8,993 nucleotides of DNA from Synergistaceae bacterium (GTDB lineage Bacteria > Synergistota > Synergistia > Synergistales > Synergistaceae). The stretch is taken from contig JAITAT010000242.1 in assembly GCA_031283975.1 (NCBI GenBank), positions 1 through 8,993 on the forward strand, in the 5' to 3' direction. Every line of letters starts with the position of its first letter. The first letter of the stretch is position 1. A program made the position numbers and the translations under genes. Below the pieces are notes generated by a model. That model did no database searches. It worked only from the letters and a program-made list of their open reading frames with translations, and was not told the DNA's origin. Below are positions 1 to 6,375 of the stretch, one piece after another.

Positions 1-597
1 AAAAGACTCGGCGTCGCCGCCGCGCGCCATGCGCTCGACCGCAGGGCCGCCGGGGTAACCAAGCCCCATCAGCTTGGCGGCCTTGTCATAGGCCTCTCCC
101 GCCGCGTCATCTCTTGTGCCGCCCAGCAGGACGTAATCCCTTCCCCCGTTCGCCAGCACTATCTCCGTATGTCCTCCCGATACTATGAGACAGAGAAAGG
201 GCGGTTTCAATTCGGGGTGCGAGAGTATCCCGGAGTACAGATGTCCTTCGAGGTGATTTACGCCGATGAAAGGGACGTCCCAACCCTGCGAGAACGCTTT
301 TGCCGTCATCACGCCAACCAGCAGCGAACCCATGAGCCCGGGCCCGGCAGTGACCGCTATCAACCCGATGTCCGCCGGAGTGACGCCCGCGCCGCTCATC
401 GCCGCGCGAATCAACGGCAGCAACGTCTCCAGATGTTTGCGTGACGCCAATTCCGGAAGGACTCCCCCGAAAGGAGCATGATCGATGATCTGGCTCGACA
501 CAGCTTCGTATAAAATGGCCACTCCGCCGCGCAGCAATGCGACGGCAGTGTCGTCACAGCTCGTTTCGATGCCTAATGTTATAAAATCGGACGTCAC
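1..597 (-). CDS. tsaD: tRNA N6-adenosine threonylcarbamoyltransferase TsaD, 3' end cut by window edge
   Basis: This is the catalytic subunit that transfers the threonylcarbamoyl group from threonylcarbamoyl-AMP to A37 of ANN-decoding tRNAs (t6A), working in the cytoplasm with TsaB and TsaE. The visible 199 residues hold the family hallmarks: LGIETSCDDT at residues 8-17, the metal-binding NHLEGH at 114-119 (His115 and His119), VSGGHTE at 139-145 and GGTRDDAAGEAYDKAAKL at 159-176, followed by GLGYPGGP. Family members are about 340 residues, so roughly the last 140, including the C-terminal metal ligand, lie outside the window. I chose the GTG at 597 because LGIETS then falls at residue 8, as is usual. 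The frame is open further upstream, but that stretch reads as the zinc-ribbon gene in another frame. No clear Shine-Dalgarno precedes the GTG, and the previous stop codon is only 7 bases away, so translational coupling is likely. Identity is certain; the start is less so. Confidence 0.95.
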   Translation of the reverse strand, partial: MTSDFITLGIETSCDDTAVALLRGGVAILYEAVSSQIIDHAPFGGVLPELASRKHLETLLPLIRAAMSGAGVTPADIGLIAVTAGPGLMGSLLVGVMTAKAFSQGWDVPFIGVNHLEGHLYSGILSHPELKPPFLCLIVSGGHTEIVLANGGRDYVLLGGTRDDAAGEAYDKAAKLMGLGYPGGPAVERMARGGDAESF

Positions 598-604
598 GCG
601 CGGT

Positions 605-778
605 TCAGTGACGGTCGCATGAACAGCCGTGCCCGCAGCTTCCTCCGGAACACTTGTGCGCGCGGCGCTTCTCACCTTCCTCGTGGATCAGGATTTTGCA
701 CCGGCAAACCGGGCATCGGCTGGCGAAGCTTTCTGTCTCGAATTTATTTCCGCATTCGGCGCATTTATAAACGTGCAT
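605..778 (-). CDS. Small cysteine-rich zinc-ribbon protein (57 aa)
   Basis: A short gene that begins at ATG 778, eight bases after a perfect GGAGG (787-791), and ends at TGA 605-607. The 57-residue product starts MHVYKCAECGNKFE and has two CxxC knuckles, Cys6/Cys9 and Cys22/Cys25, spaced as in FmdB-like and rubredoxin-type zinc ribbons, plus Cys27. After a basic linker (KRR at 37-39) comes a tail with Cys43, Cys48, Cys52 and Cys54 together with His50 and His57, enough for a second metal site. There is no signal peptide or membrane segment, so it is probably cytoplasmic. It sits 41 bases after the secreted-protein gene and 7 bases before tsaD, apparently in the same transcript. The strong ribosome site and cysteine spacing show it is a real gene. 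Its role is unknown; a metal-binding or nucleic-acid-binding function is inference. Confidence 0.85.
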   Translation of the reverse strand: MHVYKCAECGNKFETESFASRCPVCRCKILIHEEGEKRRAHKCSGGSCGHGCSCDRH

Positions 779-786
779 TTGAGATA

Positions 787-791
787 CCTCC
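787..791 (-). promoter_or_regulatory. Strong Shine-Dalgarno of the zinc-ribbon gene
   Basis: The minus strand reads GGAGG eight bases upstream of ATG 778. This is the site that reveals the small zinc-ribbon gene. Among the minus-strand genes here, only the binding-protein gene has a comparably good ribosome site. Confidence 0.8.
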
Positions 792-819
792 GTTCGTGTA
801 AAAGGGGGACGTCTTTATC

Positions 820-1419
820 CTACGGAACCAACCACTCCACGCTTTCTTCCCCGTAGCCCAATTTTATGTTCGTTCCCGGCGTCACGTTTCCCACCGGGAC
901 AAAAAAACCTATGTAGCCGCGATAGTTCTTAGGAAGCTCCGTCGTCCCGTGCCGTAATTCCGCGTTGGGATTGTCCGACACGCCTCTGATTATATCCTTT
1001 TCCGACGGAGAGTAACCGCCGACGGATATTTTCCCCGAGTCGAATTCCCACATTTTCAGCGCGTCAATCCTCGCTATGAAAATAGCTTGTTTTTTTCTGG
1101 AATTATATTTGTTGGAATACGCGAAAAACTGAGGCGGTATTTCGGGAGTCGGCCCGCTCTCCATCTGTTGCGCTTTGAGACGTGACAGCGCTCCGGCTAA
1201 CTTGCCATCCACATAGAGAAACGTGACTTTCCCTCTTGAGTTCAAGGCCAGGCCATCCAGCCTGTCGGCGTCGTACCAGAATGCCGACGTTCGGGCATGC
1301 AGCAATTTTTCGACATTTCCGAGATAGACGGAAGCATATACCGCTCCCGGCCGGGAAAAGAGCAGCAGTGTCGTGAGCGCCAATATCGCGTTCCCCGCCG
1401 CGCGGACTGGAAATTTCAT
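820..1419 (-). CDS. Uncharacterised secreted protein (199 aa)
   Basis: I do not recognise this family. The best start is the ATG at 1419, four bases after the murJ stop, with an AAGAAG-type ribosome site inside the murJ end. A longer frame back to 1455 would overlap murJ and put a lysine/arginine-rich stretch before the signal peptide, so I reject it. An adjacent ATG at 1424 gives only ATG-AAA-TGA. The N-terminus is a classic Sec signal: a charged start, a hydrophobic stretch at about residues 11-21, and a probable cleavage after AVYA near residue 29. No lipobox cysteine is present, and the mature protein appears to have no cysteine. The mature part of about 170 residues alternates polar and hydrophobic segments (for example KVTFLYVDGKLAGAL) and ends in a beta-rich, glycine-containing stretch. 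A periplasmic, soluble, mixed alpha/beta protein is likely. Its place right after murJ suggests an envelope role, but that is inference. Confidence 0.8.
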   Translation of the reverse strand: MKFPVRAAGNAILALTTLLLFSRPGAVYASVYLGNVEKLLHARTSAFWYDADRLDGLALNSRGKVTFLYVDGKLAGALSRLKAQQMESGPTPEIPPQFFAYSNKYNSRKKQAIFIARIDALKMWEFDSGKISVGGYSPSEKDIIRGVSDNPNAELRHGTTELPKNYRGYIGFFVPVGNVTPGTNIKLGYGEESVEWLVP

Positions 1420-1423
1420 TTCA

Positions 1424-2995
1424 TCACGCTTCTTCCGTTTTAGTTTTAAGCGCAATAGCGCCCTTAATCCATGCCCATTCCGGGCATTTCAAGACGATGG
1501 TAAGAGCGGCATAGAGCCCGCAGCCCAGCAGTATCATCGCTAACAGCCATAGCGTGCGGACCGCGAACACCGATTCGGCCGGATAGGGGAACGCCGACGA
1601 TGCGAAAGCGAGAGAGCAGAACATCGTTCCGCATGAAAACAGCAGACGGAAGAGCCATGACGGATCGAAGAGCTTTATCGGCATTCCGATATCTCGTCTC
1701 AACCGCCACGCTCCGAAGAACGACGCTCCGGTAAAAGCGCACGACGTCCCGGCGGCCAGCCCCATGTACGAAAAACGAGTCATCAAAAGGGAGCCTATCA
1801 GCAGATTGGCGCACACCGTGAACGCGGTCACGCCCATCGCCGCCTTCGGAAGACTCCTGGCGTACAGCGCCCGCATTATGACGGAATTGCACGCCATGCC
1901 CGGCAGTCCCGCGGCATAGCATGCAAGAGCGCCCGAAGTAGTCGTCCACGCCCATTTGCCGAAAGCGCCTCGGAAGAGCAGGATATGGACTATGGGGCCG
2001 GCAAGCAGAATGAGCGCTAACGCCGACGGCAGAACGATGAACAGGTTGAAACGCAGCGCGTCCCTCATAAAAGCGCGGGAATTTTCTTTGTCGTCGGGCC
2101 GGAGCCTGGACAACATGGGAAGCACGGCCTGGGATATCGCTATTACAAACAGCCCGAGCGGCAGTTGTATTATCCTGTCCGCGTAATTGAGCGCCGATAT
2201 CACCCCAGCCTCCAGAAATGAGCCGAGCATCCTGCTGACGACGGGATTTATCTGGTTCAGCGACAGTCCCGCCGCATACGGCAGGAAGAGCGCCAATGTC
2301 CGTCTCAGTTCCGGATCGCTCAGATCGGGTTTTGAGGGGATGAGCAGATACCCCATCTTCCAGGCCATAACCCATTGCAGCGTCATATTGCACATCCCCC
2401 CGACAAGCACCGCCGCGATCATCGCCCAGACGGACGCCCGGCCGACCGCCAGCAACAGGGCGATGAACGCCAGATTGCTCGCGGCGGGAGCGACGGCCGG
2501 TACGAAGAAACTTCCAACGCTGTTCAGCACCCCCATAGCGAGCGCCCCGACCGAGACTATCATGAGGAACGGAAAGAGCGCCCGCGTGAAAGCGACGGCG
2601 GCGCCACGCATGGATTCGTCGAATCCCGGCGCTATCATCGTCACCAGAAACGGAGAGAACAATATCCCCAGCGCTATCACCAAAGCACATGCCGCAATGA
2701 GTATCGAGAGTATCTGACGAGCCAGTTTTTGGGCGGCCTTGCCCCCCCGCTCGCCGTAGACGCGCGAAAACGCGGGGACAAAGGACGCTGAAAGAGCGCC
2801 CTCGGCCAAAAGCTGACGAGACAGATTGGCGAGAGTATATGCCACATAATACGCGTCCAACAGGCGTGTAGCTCCAAAAAACGACGCGGTGAGAATTTCC
2901 CGCAGCAGGCCTAATACGCGGCTTGCCAAAGTGCCGGCCATCATGCGCATGGCTCTGTTTACCATGCCCGGCATAGGCGCCGTTTCTTTTACCAC
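1424..2995 (-). CDS. murJ: Lipid II flippase MurJ (MviN family)
   Basis: MurJ is the inner-membrane MOP-superfamily transporter that flips undecaprenyl-linked peptidoglycan precursor (lipid II) to the periplasmic face. The 523-residue product has the expected run of about 13-14 hydrophobic segments and the family's usual length. The N-terminal signature is intact: Arg26, Arg32, Asp47, Arg60 and Glu65 (the last in AEGALSASF) line up with E. coli Arg18, Arg24, Asp39, Arg52 and Glu57. Arg274 in NYADRIIQLP matches the essential Arg270. The coordinates use a GTG whose first 7 bases overlap the lptB stop region. ATG codons at 2974 and 2965 are equally plausible starts, and none has a convincing ribosome site, so coupling to lptB translation is likely. 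The stop lies four bases before the next gene. Function is certain from the motifs; the exact start is not. Confidence 0.95.
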   Translation of the reverse strand: MVKETAPMPGMVNRAMRMMAGTLASRVLGLLREILTASFFGATRLLDAYYVAYTLANLSRQLLAEGALSASFVPAFSRVYGERGGKAAQKLARQILSILIAACALVIALGILFSPFLVTMIAPGFDESMRGAAVAFTRALFPFLMIVSVGALAMGVLNSVGSFFVPAVAPAASNLAFIALLLAVGRASVWAMIAAVLVGGMCNMTLQWVMAWKMGYLLIPSKPDLSDPELRRTLALFLPYAAGLSLNQINPVVSRMLGSFLEAGVISALNYADRIIQLPLGLFVIAISQAVLPMLSRLRPDDKENSRAFMRDALRFNLFIVLPSALALILLAGPIVHILLFRGAFGKWAWTTTSGALACYAAGLPGMACNSVIMRALYARSLPKAAMGVTAFTVCANLLIGSLLMTRFSYMGLAAGTSCAFTGASFFGAWRLRRDIGMPIKLFDPSWLFRLLFSCGTMFCSLAFASSAFPYPAESVFAVRTLWLLAMILLGCGLYAALTIVLKCPEWAWIKGAIALKTKTEEA

Positions 2996-3714
2996 TCGAA
3001 GCGCTCGCCCAGATAATATTTTTTCGCCGTGGGGTCGTTCGCTATTGTGTCGGGAGGGCCCTCCAGAACGACCTTGCCCTGGTACATCAGATACGCCCTG
3101 TCAGTGATGGCTAGCGTCTCTCTGACGTTGTGATCCGTGAGAAGTATCCCGTAGCCTTTTTTTTTCAGCGTGGAGACTATTTCCTGAAGGTCGTAGACCG
3201 CAACGGGATCGATCCCGCTGAAGGGTTCGTCCAGCAGGATAAAACTGGGTTTCATGGCGAGGCACCGAGCTATCTCCACCCTCCTGCGCTCTCCGCCGGA
3301 GAGGGCAAATCCTGGCGCCGAAACTACCGCCGACAGCCCCATTTCCTCGATTATTCTCTCGCTCTCCGATTTAGCTGTGGAGACGTCGACATTATTAGCC
3401 ATCAGCACGAGTTTGATATTGTCCAGGACGGACAGGTTCCGAAAGATGGACGGCTCCTGCGGCAGGTATCCTATGCCCAGCCGCGCCCTGGCGTACATGG
3501 GCATGAAGCTTGCGTCGCGTTCGTTGATCGTCACCTGTCCCGAGTCCGGCAGAATGCGTCCGACGATCATATAGAACGTCGTGCTCTTGCCGGCGCCGTT
3601 GGGACCCAGCAATCCGACAATCTCACCCGTATTGACGGTCAAGTTGACTCCGTCAACGACGAGACGTTTCTTGAAAGTTTTGAAAAGGTCGACGGCCCTT
3701 AAAGTTCCCGCCAC
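2989..3714 (-). CDS. lptB: LPS export ABC transporter ATP-binding protein LptB
   Basis: LptB is the cytoplasmic ATPase that powers extraction of lipopolysaccharide from the inner membrane by LptFG and its passage along the LptC-LptA-LptD bridge. The 241 residues match the usual length. All ABC motifs are visible: Walker A GPNGAGKST (37-45), Q-loop Gln86 in YLPQEPSIFR, signature LSGGERRR (138-145), Walker B FILLDEP (158-164) with catalytic Glu163, and H-loop His195 in LTDHNVRE. The LPQEPSIFR stretch and the FSGIDPVAV sequence after Walker B are typical of LptB rather than of import ATPases. The start is a GTG directly abutting the lptA stop codon; its ribosome site AGGA (3723-3726) lies inside the end of lptA, so the two are translationally coupled. 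A run of nine A's (3157-3165) encodes Lys185-187. No lptF or lptG is seen in the window. Confidence 0.96.
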   Translation of the reverse strand: MAGTLRAVDLFKTFKKRLVVDGVNLTVNTGEIVGLLGPNGAGKSTTFYMIVGRILPDSGQVTINERDASFMPMYARARLGIGYLPQEPSIFRNLSVLDNIKLVLMANNVDVSTAKSESERIIEEMGLSAVVSAPGFALSGGERRRVEIARCLAMKPSFILLDEPFSGIDPVAVYDLQEIVSTLKKKGYGILLTDHNVRETLAITDRAYLMYQGKVVLEGPPDTIANDPTAKKYYLGERFEW

Positions 3715-4572
3715 TTATTTTTTCCTATCGGTTTCAAAGGTGATAGAGGGGCTGCCCAGCGCGTCCACTCGCCCGGATTCGATGAAATAAACGATGTTTT
3801 CGGAATTTAAAACGCGCCCGGCCTGAGTCAGCGTCGCACGTCCCGACAGCACCACCGTGCCGCGGGCCAGGGAATATACGCTCTTTTTCCCCGTCGCCCG
3901 AGTGACTACGCCCCGTTTGTCGGGCATCGTCACTATCACGCCGCCGTCCGCCGTAAACTCCGTCACTTCGTTTTTGTCGTTCAGCAACCCTTCCGCGCGA
4001 TCGGCGGACATGTCTATCTTCCGCGCGTGTTCCGAAAATTTTCTTATGGTCCGTGCCTCGAAAACATGTTTGTCCCTCGATACCGCGTCGGCGTCGATGG
4101 AGTATGCCTCGAATACGCCCAGCACATTGCCCGAGGCCGAATATTTTTCGACGCTGATGTCCCACGTGGCGGTATCCGCGGTCAGATTTTCCGTTCCCCT
4201 GTTTATTTTCACGCCGCCGGACGCGGTGATGGCGCGTCCGGTGTCATCAGTTCCGCGCAGTGTCGCCGACGCGCAGACTATGTTGACGGTTTTGCCGTCC
4301 TTTGTGTTGAAATGCCCTCTTACGTTGCCGTGAACTTCAAAGTTGTCTCCGCTGATCGAACCAAGTCCGCTGTCGCCGAAGACCTCTCCGTCAGAGCCGG
4401 TGAGATGGACATTGCCGGCCGCCGTGACATTCCCCGTATTCGGATCGTATTTCATGGAGTCCGCCGTGATCGTCGCCTCGTCCGCGGCGATTAAACCAGC
4501 CGGGCCGAGAACAGCCAGCAACGCGGCAAACACGACCGAAAAAAACATTGATGGAACGCGTTTTTTTACCAT
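3715..4572 (-). CDS. lptA: LptA/OstA-like periplasmic LPS-transport protein
   Basis: This protein probably forms the periplasmic bridge that carries lipopolysaccharide between the inner-membrane LptBFGC complex and LptD. A signal peptide covers about residues 1-30 (MVKKRVPSM..., hydrophobic core, probable cleavage around LIAA). It is followed by the OstA-fold opening ITADSMKYDPNTGNVTAAG (35-53). The remainder is a long series of short beta-strands with repeated ADxA/G and SGxV-type turns, as in a beta-jellyroll. At 285 residues it is clearly longer than E. coli LptA (185). The extra length could be additional jellyroll turns or could cover LptC's role, since no separate lptC is visible. Translation starts at ATG 4572 with GGGGA (4578-4581) just upstream, 12 bases after the binding-protein stop. 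The lptB gene follows immediately. Assignment as LptA is strong from fold and neighbour; a combined LptA/LptC function is speculative. Confidence 0.88.
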   Translation of the reverse strand: MVKKRVPSMFFSVVFAALLAVLGPAGLIAADEATITADSMKYDPNTGNVTAAGNVHLTGSDGEVFGDSGLGSISGDNFEVHGNVRGHFNTKDGKTVNIVCASATLRGTDDTGRAITASGGVKINRGTENLTADTATWDISVEKYSASGNVLGVFEAYSIDADAVSRDKHVFEARTIRKFSEHARKIDMSADRAEGLLNDKNEVTEFTADGGVIVTMPDKRGVVTRATGKKSVYSLARGTVVLSGRATLTQAGRVLNSENIVYFIESGRVDALGSPSITFETDRKK

Positions 4573-4584
4573 ATTTTCCCCGGT

Positions 4585-5676
4585 TTATTTGGGCATCTCG
4601 CCGGATATGCCCTCGACGTACCACGACAGGGAGAGCATTTCTTCGTCCGTCAGCCGTTCGCCTTCCGCAACCCGTATTGCGCCGCTCTGGTCTTTGATCG
4701 GGCCTTGGAACACATCCCACTCTCCGGAAAGTATCTTCCGTTTTTCGTCTTCAACGAGGGCTTTCACTTCGTCAGGAACGTCGGGGCCGAACGGAGCGAG
4801 GTCGACCATGCCTTCCTTCAAACCCCACCATATATCCTCTGGTTTCCAGGAGCCATCCTGTATCGCTTTCAAGGTGTAGTCATAAACGATGTTCCAGCGC
4901 CATATCGGCGAGGTGAGGTGTTTTGTCGGCGCGTAATTGCTCATATCGTTGTTGTAGCCTATAACGTATATGCCGAGCTCTTCGGCGGCCTGAGGAGCAG
5001 ACCCGGTATCGGCGTGCATCCCTATGACGTCGGCTTTCAGGTCGAAGAGGGCTTTTGTGGCTTCCTTCTCTTTGGCCGGGTCGAGCCAGGAGAAAAGCCA
5101 GACGACCTTGACCTCGGCCTTGGGATTGGTCTTACGAACGCCTAGAGTAAAGGCGTCGAGCCCGCGTATGACCTCCGGAATGGGGTAGGCCGCTATGTAG
5201 CCTATTACGTTGCTCTTGGTCATTTTGCCCGCCACCAGGCCGGAGAGATATCTTGGTTGGTAGATTCTGCCGAAGTACGTGCCCACGTTATCCGCGCGTT
5301 TATAGCCGGAGCAGTGCATGAAGATTACGTCGGGATGTTTGGCCGCCACGTTTTGAACCGGATCCATGTACCCGAACGAGGTCGCGAATATGACCCTGGA
5401 ACCGTTGCGAATGAAAGTCTCCATGACCCGTTCCGCGTCGGGCCCCTCGGGAACCGATTCGACGATGCCGCTTTTCAGGCCGGGGAATTTTTCTTCGACG
5501 ATTTTACGGGCTATATCGTGCATCGTACTCCATCCGCCGTCGGCGGCCGGGCCGACGTATACGAACCCCGGGTTCATCGCGGACGGCTCTACGGGCGGGA
5601 ACGCCGCTAAAGCGGCGCTTGAAGCGAGACAGAGCATGAGAGTGAAAAATATCGCGAAGATCTTCCTTGCGGCCAC
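4585..5676 (-). CDS. BMP-family (PnrA-like) periplasmic substrate-binding protein
   Basis: This is a BMP/PnrA-type solute-binding protein, a family that delivers purine nucleosides or bases to ABC importers. The 363-residue product has a signal peptide with probable cleavage after SSAALA near residue 24 and no lipobox, so it should be free in the periplasm. Mature-region marks include GPAADGGWSTMHDIAR (42-57), the SFGYMDPVQNVAAKHPDVIF stretch (100-119), NVGTYFGRIYQPRYLSGLVAG (130-150), IPEVIRGLDAFTLG (166-179) and SWLDPAKEKEA (196-206). The start is GTG 5676, eight bases after AGAGGAG (5685-5691). The frame stays open to 5892, but that extension runs through the promoter and lacks a good ribosome site. 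Unusually, no permease or import ATPase follows; the next genes are lptA and lptB. Gpt, a purine-salvage enzyme, is divergent. Purine binding is inferred from subfamily style and neighbour, not shown. Confidence 0.9.
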   Translation of the reverse strand: MAARKIFAIFFTLMLCLASSAALAAFPPVEPSAMNPGFVYVGPAADGGWSTMHDIARKIVEEKFPGLKSGIVESVPEGPDAERVMETFIRNGSRVIFATSFGYMDPVQNVAAKHPDVIFMHCSGYKRADNVGTYFGRIYQPRYLSGLVAGKMTKSNVIGYIAAYPIPEVIRGLDAFTLGVRKTNPKAEVKVVWLFSWLDPAKEKEATKALFDLKADVIGMHADTGSAPQAAEELGIYVIGYNNDMSNYAPTKHLTSPIWRWNIVYDYTLKAIQDGSWKPEDIWWGLKEGMVDLAPFGPDVPDEVKALVEDEKRKILSGEWDVFQGPIKDQSGAIRVAEGERLTDEEMLSLSWYVEGISGEMPK

Positions 5677-5684
5677 AACAACCA

Positions 5685-5691
5685 CTCCTCT
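5685..5691 (-). promoter_or_regulatory. Shine-Dalgarno that fixes the binding-protein start
   Basis: The minus strand reads AGAGGAG eight bases upstream of GTG 5676. The signal peptide begins directly at this GTG, so the long upstream reading-frame extension is not needed. Confidence 0.8.
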
Positions 5692-5701
5692 GATGAAATT
5701 G

Positions 5702-5720
5702 ATCCGGAACCAAACCGGAT
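5702..5720. repeat. Perfect 6-bp inverted repeat in the binding-protein leader
   Basis: ATCCGG and CCGGAT flank a 7-base centre (AACCAAA on the plus strand). The element lies between the minus-strand -10 box (5735-5740) and the binding-protein start. It would therefore be transcribed, about 10 to 25 bases after the predicted start point. It could be a repressor operator or a small stabilising RNA hairpin. No poly-T follows, so it is not a typical terminator. Confidence 0.5.
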
Positions 5721-5734
5721 TTATTGACATCATT

Positions 5735-5763
5735 ATTATACTAAAACCGAAACAGCGCAACAA
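5735..5763 (-). promoter_or_regulatory. Sigma70-type promoter for the binding-protein/lptAB/murJ train
   Basis: On the minus strand a perfect -10 box TATAAT (5740-5735) lies exactly 17 bases from TTGTTG (5763-5758), a partial -35 match. The predicted transcript would start near 5728 and leave a leader of about 50 bases before GTG 5676. No other convincing promoter was seen to the left, consistent with one long transcript. Confidence 0.65.
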
Positions 5764-5769
5764 TATAAA

Positions 5770-5800
5770 TTGTCCTCGCCGTGCCGGGGTGTTATATAAT
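5770..5800 (+). promoter_or_regulatory. Likely promoter of gpt
   Basis: A perfect plus-strand TATAAT at 5795-5800 lies 32 bases before GTG 5833. The -35 is poor: TTGTCC at 5770-5775 gives a long 19-base spacer. An activator, or a basally weak promoter, is possible. The -35 regions of this and the opposing promoter lie next to each other around 5758-5775. Confidence 0.5.
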
Positions 5801-5832
5801 TTGCTCAAGTTTCGCCGAAAGAAGGGAACAGA

Positions 5833-6375
5833 GTGAAGGACGCCGACGATTGCTACCGTAAAACTTTTTCCATATCGTGGGAACAGATGCAAAATGACTG
5901 CCGGGCGCTGGCCCGGAAACTTCTGGAGACCGGCCGCGACTGGTCCAGAATAGTCGCCATAGCGCGGGGCGGCTTGGTTCCCGCCGCCATCGTCGCCCGG
6001 GAATTGAACATAAGGGTTGTGGATACGGTCTGTATATCCAGCTACACGCTCCGCAGCCGGAGCGATACGCTGAATGTCCTGAAACGCCCCGATCTAATCG
6101 GCATGGATGAAAGCTGGCTGATAATAGACGATCTGGTGGACACAGGCCGCACCGCGAGGGAAGTGAGAAAAATGTTTCCGGGAATATATTTCGCCGCGAT
6201 ATACGCCAAACCCGAAGGCCGCCCTTTAATCGACGCGTTCATCAGCGAAGCGAGCCAGGACACATGGATACTATTCCCCTGGGACTCGCTTCCCACGACG
6301 TCGTTCGTCGCCCCTCTAGCTGACTCGGTTCATATCGGCGTCACAAGCGAGATTTATCGCAATGAAAGCGATTAA
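5833..6375 (+). CDS. gpt: Xanthine/guanine phosphoribosyltransferase (Gpt-like)
   Basis: This cytoplasmic salvage enzyme joins xanthine, guanine or hypoxanthine to PRPP to give the nucleoside monophosphate. The resemblance to E. coli Gpt is close: IARGGLVPAAIVARELNIR (43-61), VDTVCISSY (63-71), the PRPP-binding loop IIDDLVDTGRTA (97-108) with the Asp99/Asp100 pair and Asp103, the base-contacting region YAKPEGRPLID (124-134) with Lys126, and QDTWILFPWD (142-151) with Trp145. At 180 residues it is longer than the 152-residue E. coli protein. The extra length is an N-terminal lead of a few residues and a C-terminal tail after PWD (152-180) that does not resemble the E. coli end. The start is GTG 5833, six bases after AAGGG (5822-5826). 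It is transcribed away from the binding-protein operon and converges on the large gene to its right. Confidence 0.93.
   Translation: MKDADDCYRKTFSISWEQMQNDCRALARKLLETGRDWSRIVAIARGGLVPAAIVARELNIRVVDTVCISSYTLRSRSDTLNVLKRPDLIGMDESWLIIDDLVDTGRTAREVRKMFPGIYFAAIYAKPEGRPLIDAFISEASQDTWILFPWDSLPTTSFVAPLADSVHIGVTSEIYRNESD

Noticed and set aside
598..680. Longer TsaD beginning at an upstream in-frame GTG
   Set aside because: The added residues would overlap the zinc-ribbon gene and push LGIETSCDDT too far from the N-terminus for the family.
1420..1455. 12-residue extension of the secreted protein (MRLKLKRKKRDE)
   Set aside because: It overlaps the murJ end in another frame and has no ribosome site; the start at 1419 gives a standard signal peptide.
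1464..2690. 408-codon minus-strand frame overlapping murJ
   Set aside because: Out-of-frame shadow of murJ: its arginine- and glycine-rich low-quality translation lacks membrane segments, while murJ has all expected motifs.
2187..2717. 176-codon plus-strand frame opposite murJ
   Set aside because: Antisense shadow of murJ with no domain, no good ribosome site and no continuation beyond the murJ coding region.
5724..5742. TTGACA followed by TATACT on the plus strand as a promoter
   Set aside because: The two boxes are only 7 bases apart, far from the needed 16-18. The better plus-strand -10 is at 5795.
5677..5892. 72-residue N-terminal extension of the binding protein from ATG 5892
   Set aside because: It would start inside gpt and run through the promoter, placing a long basic segment before a normal signal peptide. 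AGAGGAG is correctly spaced for GTG 5676.
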